DNA of 64,000 nt from Halieaceae bacterium (lineage in GTDB: Bacteria > Pseudomonadota > Gammaproteobacteria > Pseudomonadales > Halieaceae), in NCBI GenBank assembly GCA_902631395.1, contig CACOYM010000011.1, positions 1 to 64,000 of the forward strand, read 5' to 3'. A program made the position numbers and the translations under genes. Shown piece by piece: positions 17,749-24,570 of this stretch. The first letter of the stretch is position 1. Each line of letters opens with the position of its first letter. The notes under the pieces were generated by a model that did not search any database, was not told where the DNA came from, and worked only from the letters and a program-made list of their open reading frames with translations.

Positions 17749-18675
17749 TCATTTACCGAAAAGGGCAGTCTCGAGGAATGCGGAGACAGTATTGCGCGTC
17801 CATTCGGGATGGCATGGGTGAGCCGCCACATGGGACCCCCATTCCTTTCTCCCATCAAGACATCGCGCATCGTGGTCAATCTCGGGCACTTTTTTCAACG
17901 TTACAAAGGGGTTCTCTCTCGCGAATCGAGCCGCGTAGGGTGAGCGGGTAATAGGGTCATCCCAGTCTTGTATCAACAATATGGGGAGCTTCAGCTGGGT
18001 TCCCAGAGCCAGCGGACTCTGCGCGCCATGCGGCAACTGATATTGTTTTACCGCCGCTAACGCGGCGACTGTAAAAAAAGTAGCAGGAATGCCCGTGGTG
18101 ACGCCTGCACCCTGTTTCAGGCTGTCCATTACATCCAGTTGGGGGTCAAGTAATATCACAGCGTCGGTCTCTAGCCCGTTGCTAATCGCATGTACAACGG
18201 CGCTGCCACCCATTGATGCGCCGAGTGCGATTCTCGGTAGATCACTAGAGTGATGTTGATCCAGCCAAGCTGCCGCTGCAATCACGTCAGGCCATTCCGC
18301 AGCGCCCATGCGCAGAGTGCCATTAGTGATGGCCGAGTTGCCATGGTTGCGGAGGTCCATGGTTATTACTGATATCTCCAGTTCATTAAGCGTTCGATAG
18401 AAATCCAGCGAACTGACGAACTCAGAGGTACGGTTGGAGCCAGCGCCGTGCACAAATATGAGCTCGGCGCGAGGAGATTTTGCTGGAATCCACCACCCCT
18501 CTAGTACCAATCCCTCGCTGAGAATCCGGATAGTTTCGAAAACGAGTCCACGACTGCTGGGGTCCTCGTTGACGCGATAAGGAGTGGTTCCGACGAGGTA
18601 GGGTGGTGCCACAAGTATCGATAGCAGCGCCCACGCAAAACCCCCTACGGATATGCCAGCTAACCATTTCGTCAT
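17749..18675 (-). CDS. Membrane-anchored alpha/beta hydrolase
   Basis: The 308-residue protein begins with a hydrophobic segment (about 4-25), either a signal anchor or an uncleaved signal. An alpha/beta hydrolase domain follows: HGAGSN oxyanion loop at 76-81, nucleophile Ser154 in GASMGGS, an acidic residue in DWDDP near 237-241, and candidate histidines at 268, 282 and 286. It resembles BAAT/YqjL-like serine hydrolases acting outside the cytoplasm. The substrate is unknown. It lies 23 bases after the acyltransferase gene on the same strand and probably shares its transcript, which hints at a lipid-related role. Confidence 0.72.
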   Translation of the reverse strand: MTKWLAGISVGGFAWALLSILVAPPYLVGTTPYRVNEDPSSRGLVFETIRILSEGLVLEGWWIPAKSPRAELIFVHGAGSNRTSEFVSSLDFYRTLNELEISVITMDLRNHGNSAITNGTLRMGAAEWPDVIAAAAWLDQHHSSDLPRIALGASMGGSAVVHAISNGLETDAVILLDPQLDVMDSLKQGAGVTTGIPATFFTVAALAAVKQYQLPHGAQSPLALGTQLKLPILLIQDWDDPITRSPYAARFARENPFVTLKKVPEIDHDARCLDGRKEWGSHVAAHPCHPEWTRNTVSAFLETALFGK

Positions 18676-18698
18676 GCGCGGATCCTGCGGTGTTTAGG

Positions 18699-19571
18699 TC
18701 AGGCAGAGAGAATGCGGCGCAGCCAGCCGTCTTTATGCTTTCGTTGTTCACGCAACAATAAAAGCTTGCTGATTTCGGTCTCTATGGCCCTCGCAAACTT
18801 ACGCCTCAGCGTGCTTAGCTGGCGAGCCGAAAGTGTCTGACTTCTGTACGCACTGAGATCGATGGGTTTGCCTATCGAGAAATAGGTGCTTTTCGGTTTT
18901 GGTAATGGGCCGCCCAGCATGCCGGTGGGAACAGGCGGCACCAGATCGCTCCTTAGATCGGCGGGTAAAATGCCTTTTTTGGTCAGCCACCGGATCAGCG
19001 CCGAATTTACCAGCGTCTTAGATGAAACTGCATGGTCGTAATATTCATCTGGACCAACTGAGGCGAGGGGCACAACGGTGTAGCCTGCGGCCGCTGCCAG
19101 CTTCACAAAACCATAGCGCTGCTTCCATTGCAGCTCATAACGCGCTTCAGGCGTTTTGATGGACTCATAAGCGCCACCCGGGTAAAGCAAGAGATCATCA
19201 CCCCGGGCCATAAGTCGCTCAACGACGGGTGCCTCACCTGACACGCCACCCATGGCATGAGCAACGGTCGCATAATACGGGTTAGCGAATAGCGACTTAT
19301 CCCCTAACGCCTTAATGTATCGTCCATGATCGTAATACAAGTAAAGATGGAAGAGCACGGCATCAAGGGCCATAAATGCATGGTTGCCGATAAATAGCGC
19401 CGGCGTTTCGGGTAAATTTTCAAGGCCAACGAAGCAAGGTTTAAACCAGGCTCTGGTCAGAGCTGCAGCCGCCGCGACCTGAGGTCCTACGGGCACACTG
19501 AATTGCGATACGTACCTGACGTAAGCATCTGGCTCCTCTTTTGGGCAGGGCGCTCGATTTAGCATAGTCAT
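18699..19571 (-). CDS. Lysophospholipid acyltransferase-like protein (MGAT/DGAT-type LPLAT)
   Basis: The 290-residue protein carries the acyltransferase H-x5-D box in GNHAFMALD (H64, D70), typical of the MGAT-like branch, and the LLLYPGGAYE box about 90 residues later. Such enzymes add a fatty acyl group to lysophospholipid, diacylglycerol or an alcohol at the inner membrane. The frame is open to a TTG at 19601, but the ATG at 19571 is preferred; ATG 19565 is also possible, and none has a strong ribosome site. It is divergent from the DMT transporter. Confidence 0.76.
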   Translation of the reverse strand: MTMLNRAPCPKEEPDAYVRYVSQFSVPVGPQVAAAAALTRAWFKPCFVGLENLPETPALFIGNHAFMALDAVLFHLYLYYDHGRYIKALGDKSLFANPYYATVAHAMGGVSGEAPVVERLMARGDDLLLYPGGAYESIKTPEARYELQWKQRYGFVKLAAAAGYTVVPLASVGPDEYYDHAVSSKTLVNSALIRWLTKKGILPADLRSDLVPPVPTGMLGGPLPKPKSTYFSIGKPIDLSAYRSQTLSARQLSTLRRKFARAIETEISKLLLLREQRKHKDGWLRRILSA

Positions 19572-19661
19572 TGCTCTGTTTGACGCGGGCGAGCTTAGCA
19601 AAACTTGGCTAATATTTTAGTGGCACTTTTTCTGCCGCCCATGTCTTTCATTGAGAGCACC

Positions 19662-20546
19662 ATGCCCCAATTCATTATTAAGCATTGGCTATTACTTGCT
19701 TATCTAGTCATCGTATGGGGTTTTGCCTTCGCGTTAATTGCGGTGGCGCTCGCATCTTTTCACCCAATTTTCATTGTTTGGGGTCGGCTGTGGATGGGTG
19801 CTCTCATCATGTGGTGCGTGTGGCGGTATCGAGCTGCAGATTGGCTGATGGGCCGCGAGTGGATACTGCGACTGGCGGTACTGAGTTTCACGGGTAATAT
19901 TATTCCTTTTTCGCTGATTGCATGGGCCGAGCAAACTGTCCCCTCCGCCGAGGTGGGCATACTTATGGCGCTGATGCCTATCGCTACGTTGCTTTTGGCG
20001 CATTGGTTACTTGAACATGAGCCGCTAACGTGGCGGCGATTTTGTGGGGTTGTCACTGGCTTTGTAGGTGTCGGGTTGTTGGTAGGAGAAGACCTCTTGG
20101 CAGATTCGGCGAGAGGGCAGTTGCCCGGGCAAATCGCGGTCCTAGGGGCCACTCTAAGCTATGCCTTTAACGGGGTGTATGCTAAGCGGCTTCCAGCATC
20201 TGATCCCGTTGCGCTGTCCTTGGGAAGTCTATTGGTCGGCGCAGTAATCCTTTCCGCGCCTGCTATGTTTCTGCAACTCGATGGTTACGGACTGGCACCC
20301 ACTGTTGAGGCGATAAGAGCACTACTGGTTCTGGGTGTTCTTGCAACGGGCGTGGCGACATGGTGCTACTTCGTTGTAGTGACCGAACGCGGGCCGACTT
20401 TTCTGTCGACTATTAATTACCTGATTCCAGCTGTGGCTTTTGCCGCTGGCACTATATTTCTGGCCGAGCCATGGGGGTGGGAGCATCTGCTTGCGCTCGG
20501 TCTCATTTTATCCGGGGTTGCGCTTATACAGGTGCGGAGAACCTGA
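19662..20546 (+). CDS. EamA/DMT-family transporter
   Basis: The 294-residue protein is almost entirely hydrophobic with about ten membrane segments arranged as two EamA repeats. The first ends near WLLEHEPLTWRRFCGVV and the second begins near AVLGATLSYAFNGVYAKR. Family members export amino acids or other small metabolites across the inner membrane. The frame is open to TTG 19605 and ATG 19641, but ATG 19662 follows GAGAG and gives the usual N-terminus. The substrate cannot be told. Confidence 0.82.
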   Translation: MPQFIIKHWLLLAYLVIVWGFAFALIAVALASFHPIFIVWGRLWMGALIMWCVWRYRAADWLMGREWILRLAVLSFTGNIIPFSLIAWAEQTVPSAEVGILMALMPIATLLLAHWLLEHEPLTWRRFCGVVTGFVGVGLLVGEDLLADSARGQLPGQIAVLGATLSYAFNGVYAKRLPASDPVALSLGSLLVGAVILSAPAMFLQLDGYGLAPTVEAIRALLVLGVLATGVATWCYFVVVTERGPTFLSTINYLIPAVAFAAGTIFLAEPWGWEHLLALGLILSGVALIQVRRT

Positions 20547-20577
20547 CAAACTCGACCGCGGGCCGAGACCGAACGAC

Positions 20578-21432
20578 TTACCCCAGCTCGAAACGCTCTC
20601 TCAAAAAGTGTGCTACGCCGTCTTCATCATGGTGCCCAATGACCCTATCAGCAGCCTCTAGTATCCGCGAATCGGCGTTTGCCGGCGCATAGCACTCGCT
20701 TGCGGAGTGGAACATACTCAAATCATTGTCTCCATCGCCGAACGCGATTACGTGCTCTATCTCGAGCTCTGACCGTAAGTGGTTGATCGCATTACCTTTG
20801 CTTCCCATACTGTGGTGAATATCGATCCAGTGCAAAGCAGGTTCCTTGGTGGCCTGCTCACACATCTCACGTTCGTGGACGGCGATACCAGAGTACGCAA
20901 CAAGGTGGTCTTCATCGGCGATGCTGGCTTGGACACGCTCCACCGCCTGGGCGCCCCCCAGAGAAAAGACGTTAATGACGCTAATGTCGTCTGGCATCTC
21001 GGTAAGCGGAGCAAGCGGAAGATGCCGCTCAGCCTCAAATAGGTCAACCAGCTTGTGCTCGCTGCGACTCTTGAGCGGGCCGTGAAACAGCACGTGCTGT
21101 TGAACGGGCTGCAAAGCGAATACGAAGGGCGTAAGCTCATTTAGCGTGAAGGCGGCCAGCACATGCCACATCTCCTCACGTGTCAGCAGATGATAGTGAG
21201 AGTATCTTTCCTCTGCCGGCGACCAGATAATCGCACCATTCTTGAGGATCATCGGTAACGTGAAGTGATGATCTCTCAGCGGCGGCTCAGCTGCCTGCAA
21301 GGTTCTGCCAGTCGCGACGGTGTAAGAAATGTTGCGGGTCCGCATCATTGAGAGCGTATCGGCAGTGTAAGGCGAAACTCTGGACGTTTTATCCAGTAGC
21401 GTTCCGTCTAGGTCAAAGACCACCAGCGTCAC
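20578..21432 (-). CDS. Cof-type HAD-IIB family phosphatase
   Basis: The 284-residue protein has HAD motif I FDLDGTLL at 5-12, motif II around VATGRT, the IIB cap domain in the middle and motif IV GDGDNDLSMF. A Lys in the NAINHL region lies before motif IV. Cof-type enzymes dephosphorylate sugar phosphates, flavin precursors or pyridoxal phosphate in the cytoplasm. The start is a GTG at 21432 with GGAG about ten bases upstream. It is convergent with the transporter, and two strong inverted repeats lie upstream. Confidence 0.86.
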   Translation of the reverse strand: MTLVVFDLDGTLLDKTSRVSPYTADTLSMMRTRNISYTVATGRTLQAAEPPLRDHHFTLPMILKNGAIIWSPAEERYSHYHLLTREEMWHVLAAFTLNELTPFVFALQPVQQHVLFHGPLKSRSEHKLVDLFEAERHLPLAPLTEMPDDISVINVFSLGGAQAVERVQASIADEDHLVAYSGIAVHEREMCEQATKEPALHWIDIHHSMGSKGNAINHLRSELEIEHVIAFGDGDNDLSMFHSASECYAPANADSRILEAADRVIGHHDEDGVAHFLRERFELG

Positions 21433-21460
21433 ATTATCGCTCCATGAGCGTGCTCTTGCC

Positions 21461-21484
21461 GCACTGATCAGCCCCGATCAGTGC
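21461..21484. repeat. Perfect 9-base inverted repeat with 6-base loop
   Basis: The arms GCACTGATC and GATCAGTGC flank AGCCCC, 29 bases upstream of the HAD phosphatase start. There is no T-tract on either side, so an operator or mRNA leader hairpin is more likely than a terminator. Confidence 0.5.
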
Positions 21485-21498
21485 TTGGTGACACCAAG
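21484..21498. repeat. Perfect 15-base palindrome (7-base arms, central A)
   Basis: CTTGGTG-A-CACCAAG shares its first base with the end of the preceding inverted repeat. A symmetric site with a single central base is typical of a dimeric regulator's operator. The regulator is unknown. Confidence 0.5.
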
Positions 21499-21731
21499 GT
21501 CAGAAACCAGCGACTCTCTGATCGCTTGCGGAGCCTCGTAGCGCTGGCCTTCAGTTCCATCTAAGCCTCCTTGAGGTATTCGTTAACAAAGGTTTGTTCC
21601 CAACTGGGGCGACGAAATCGCCCATGAGCAACATACCAACGTGAGGGCATTTTGGCCTCTCAAAAAGATAAAAAAAATTATCGAAAAAAACGATTCATGT
21701 AATTTTCCCTCTCGTTGATCTGGCAGGGCAC

Positions 21732-22362
21732 ATGCGAAAACCTACTTTGAAGCAATTCCGCTGCCTTTGCGTGGTGGCAGGACATCAGCACTTTGGTCAA
21801 GCGGCCAGCGCTAGTCACTTGAGCCAATGCCCGCTCAGTGCGGGCATTGATGAGCCAGAGGATGCGCTGGGTGTGAGTCTGGTGGAGCGCAATAACTGTC
21901 GTGTGTATCTGTCGCTGTTGGGTGCGGAAGTCGTCAAAAGGGCGCGGGTTCTGCTCGTTGACGTGCAGGGCATGGTCTCACTGTGCTGGGACTGAAGCAC
22001 CTTTTTGAGGGGCGGATACGGATTGGAGTGATTCCGAATGTGGCACCTTGTCTACTTACCGATCTGCTTGACCTGGTACTTGCACTTCACCCTGCTTTTA
22101 AGCTCCTTATTCGAGAGGATCTCAGTCAGCCTTCGGTCGACAGTTTGCTCGCAGGGGAGCTCGGCATATTGCTCTTGGCGCTGCCTTTTCCGGCGGACCA
22201 TTTGAAACCATGCCACTCTTTGAGGACGACTTTTTCCTTGCATGTCCGGGCAGTCACGCGCTGACGAATCGCACGCCTCTGAAAAGTGCGGATTTGAGGG
22301 GAGAGTCGCTGCTAACCATTAAAGAGGGTCACTGCCTGCGCGATCACGTGTTTCTGGCCTGT
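21732..22362 (+). pseudogene. oxyR: Decayed oxyR-like LysR-family regulator
   Basis: Three reading frames in succession encode one OxyR-like protein. The first, from ATG 21732, gives the LysR winged helix (HFGQAASASHLSQCPLSAGI and DALGVSLVERN). The second, from about 21985, gives GRIRIGVIPNVAPCLL and LLALPFPAD. The third, from about 22203, gives PLFEDDFFLACPGSHALT and EGHCLRDHVFLAC. Each change fits a one-base deletion. The last piece keeps the OxyR redox pair: two Cys nine residues apart in the right motif. Homology stops at 22362, so the C-terminal third is gone. The remnant overlaps the last 19 bases of the potassium channel gene, suggesting a deletion joined them. Confidence 0.8.
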
Positions 22363-23240
22363 TCTCGGATATCCCTAGGAATATCCAGTGCGGCGCCACA
22401 GTGTCTGCAAAACTGCGCATCGACACTGTGGCCCTCTTTGGCACACACCGGACAGTTCCAAAGAAGTCTTAGCGGAGCCTCCTGCCTCTGGTTGATTCGC
22501 TCCCAAAGTTCTCTCGTGATAATAGCGGTGGGTACCGCGATAATGCTGTAACCAACTAGCATGCCGAAGCTGGCGACGAAACGTCCGGCAGGTGTCTGCG
22601 GCACTAAGTCGCCGTAGCCTACCGTAGTGATGGTCACAACCGCCCAGTAAACGCTCTTAGGAATGCTCTCAAACCCACTGTTTGGCCCCTCAATCACGTA
22701 CATGATGCAGGCGAATACGATCACTACGAGCATTACCATGATGAGAAATACAAAGATCGACCGACCAGTATTTTTAAGGGCGCTCAGGATTTCGTTTAGC
22801 TCGGTAAACAGTGTCATGAGCCTCAGAATTCGAAATACCCGGACTACCCGCAGCAGACGGACAACGACCAAAGGTGCAGCCTCTGGCACAAAAATAGCGA
22901 TGTAGGTTGGCAAAATCGCTAAAAGGTCGATCACTCCCCAGAAGCTAAATACATAAGCTCGCCTTTGTTGGGTACACCAGACTCGAGTTATATACTCGAC
23001 GGTGAAAATTCCGGTGAAGAAGATTTCGCATCGCCACAGGATCATTTCGTATTCAACATGCAAGCTAGGCACGGAATCGATGATGACGGCAGTGACGCTA
23101 CTCAGTATCAAAAAGAGTAGAGTAATATCAAAGTTCCTACCCGCGGTGGTGCTGGTTCCGAAGATGATCACTTCTAGCCGGTGGCGCCAACCGTGTTCAG
23201 TCGTGGCGGGATTATTCTCGATGGCGGGATCCTCTCTCAC
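22344..23240 (-). CDS. Voltage-gated potassium channel with C-terminal zinc ribbon
   Basis: The 298-residue protein is a six-segment Kv-type channel. S1-S3 lie at about 37-115. S4 at about 128-141 has regularly spaced arginines (RLLRVVRVFRILR), then S5, the pore loop with the potassium filter TVGYGD at 206-211, and S6. A short C-terminal tail carries a CPVC ... CRHC zinc ribbon (C263, C266, C278, C281), not part of the basic channel. The start is a GTG directly after the tesA stop, so the two are probably co-transcribed. Its stop codon lies in sequence that also reads as the oxyR remnant, so the last few residues may be new. Confidence 0.85.
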   Translation of the reverse strand: MREDPAIENNPATTEHGWRHRLEVIIFGTSTTAGRNFDITLLFLILSSVTAVIIDSVPSLHVEYEMILWRCEIFFTGIFTVEYITRVWCTQQRRAYVFSFWGVIDLLAILPTYIAIFVPEAAPLVVVRLLRVVRVFRILRLMTLFTELNEILSALKNTGRSIFVFLIMVMLVVIVFACIMYVIEGPNSGFESIPKSVYWAVVTITTVGYGDLVPQTPAGRFVASFGMLVGYSIIAVPTAIITRELWERINQRQEAPLRLLWNCPVCAKEGHSVDAQFCRHCGAALDIPRDIREQARNT

Positions 23241-23885
23241 TCATAGCAGTTCTTTTAGGGCTCGCCACACGCTTTCCATAATAATCGGTTGAGCGTCCCC
23301 CGTGGGATGGATGCCATCTGGCTGCATCAATGTGCCATCGAGTGCCACTGAACTGAGGGGAAATTCAGCTAACGTTGCGCTGGTGCCTTCCGCAGCGTCT
23401 GCGAAGCTGGCCCTGAAGGCATCAGTGTAGAGCTTGCCGAAGTTGGGCGGTATTTCCATTGGCACAATTAGCACCTTGGCCTGTGCTTGCTCCGAGAGTG
23501 AGACCAACTGCTTGAGATTCTCCCGGAGCTGGCTTATAGGGTAGCCTCGCAGGCCGTCGTTTCCACCCAATTCAATCACGACGATTCTGGGGGTATAGCT
23601 TGTCAGTAGCTTAGGTAAACGCCGCAAGCCGCCGCCAGAAGTGTCGCCTGATATACTCGCGTTAACCACGCGGTAACTAGGTTTTTCCGTCTTGAGTCGC
23701 TCGTCGAGCAACGATACCCAGCCCTGCTCCAGCTGCATGCCGTAAGCGGCGCTGATGCTATCACCCACGACCAAAACCGTTTCCCGTGCATCGGGCGAGG
23801 CGGCCAAAAGGCAGGGCACGATCGTCAGCAATCCAAGCCAGCCGCGCAGGCGTACTCGTCGGGCGAGGGCCTTCAGAATGATCAA
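23241..23885 (-). CDS. tesA: Acyl-CoA thioesterase I / arylesterase (SGNH hydrolase)
   Basis: The 214-residue protein has a signal peptide (basic start, then LRGWLGLLTIVPCLLAAS). The SGNH blocks are GDSISAAYG with nucleophile S43, the GG/N block ELGGNDGLRG, and the C-terminal DGIHPT with the catalytic Asp and His. TesA is a periplasmic hydrolase of thioesters, esters and lysophospholipids. The only usable start is TTG at 23885. It overlaps the divergent ybbA start by eight bases, the same tesA/ybbA arrangement known from E. coli. Confidence 0.88.
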   Translation of the reverse strand: MIILKALARRVRLRGWLGLLTIVPCLLAASPDARETVLVVGDSISAAYGMQLEQGWVSLLDERLKTEKPSYRVVNASISGDTSGGGLRRLPKLLTSYTPRIVVIELGGNDGLRGYPISQLRENLKQLVSLSEQAQAKVLIVPMEIPPNFGKLYTDAFRASFADAAEGTSATLAEFPLSSVALDGTLMQPDGIHPTGDAQPIIMESVWRALKELL

Positions 23886-24540
23886 AGTCAGTCAACTCCT
23901 AAAAACGGTCTCCACAGCGGATGGCAATCTCGACATCCTGTGTGGTATTGATCTCGAGATCGAGCCGGGTGCGTCGGCGGCGATCGTCGGTGCCTCAGGT
24001 TCGGGTAAGTCTACCTTGCTTGGGCTCCTAGCGGGCATGGATGTGCCCTCTGGCGGCGAAATATGGCTGGACGGCGAGTCGCTTAAAAATCTGGATGAGG
24101 ATCAGCGTGCGCGGCTTCGGGCGGAAAAAGTGGGATTTGTCTTTCAAAGCTTTCAGTTGCTCCCGGCACTGACAGCGCTCGAGAACGTGATGCTGCCGCT
24201 CGAGCTTGCTGGGGTGAACGACGCGGATAAGATTGCCAAGAAATATCTCGTTGAGGTTGGCCTAGGAGAGAGGTTATCGCACTATCCCACGACACTCTCC
24301 GGTGGTGAGCAGCAGAGAGTAGCGATTGCGCGGGCGTTCGCCAGGCAGCCACGGATACTGTTTGCAGACGAGCCAACCGGTAATCTTGACACGCGGACCG
24401 GTGAGCTAATCATCGAACTGCTGTTCGATTTGAACGACCGAGCTCATACCACTTTGGTGCTGGTGACCCATGATGAGCGGTTGGCGGCGCGCTGTGACCG
24501 ATGTTTCGCCATGACCGCAGGAGAAATAGTCGAGCGGTGA
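23878..24540 (+). CDS. ybbA: ABC transporter ATP-binding protein, LolD/YbbA type
   Basis: The 220-residue ATPase has Walker [10 protein letters not shown] at 38-46, a Q-loop in [18 protein letters not shown], the ABC signature [14 protein letters not shown] and Walker [13 protein letters not shown]. This is the MacB/LolD subfamily that powers FtsX-type permeases rather than solute uptake. The frame is open upstream through the antisense tesA region, but ATG 23878 starts at the family N-terminus. The FtsX-type permease gene 30 bases downstream is its partner. Confidence 0.88.
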   Translation: MIKVSQLLKTVSTADGNLDILCGIDLEIEPGASAAIVGASGSGKSTLLGLLAGMDVPSGGEIWLDGESLKNLDEDQRARLRAEKVGFVFQSFQLLPALTALENVMLPLELAGVNDADKIAKKYLVEVGLGERLSHYPTTLSGGEQQRVAIARAFARQPRILFADEPTGNLDTRTGELIIELLFDLNDRAHTTLVLVTHDERLAARCDRCFAMTAGEIVER

Positions 24541-24570
24541 TAATCCGGTGAGCGCAACAGGAGTCTTTCA

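Larger units (their letters stand above)
21433..21731. other. 299-base intergenic region with two dyads and A-tracts
   Basis: No gene is visible here. The left part holds two adjacent perfect inverted repeats (21461-21484 and 21484-21498). The right part, just before the oxyR-like remnant, is rich in A-tracts near 21662, 21670-21677 and 21684-21690, spaced about one to one and a half helical turns, and contains the small dyads GATAA/TTATC and ATCG/CGAT. It is probably a bent promoter region for the former regulator gene. Confidence 0.5.
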
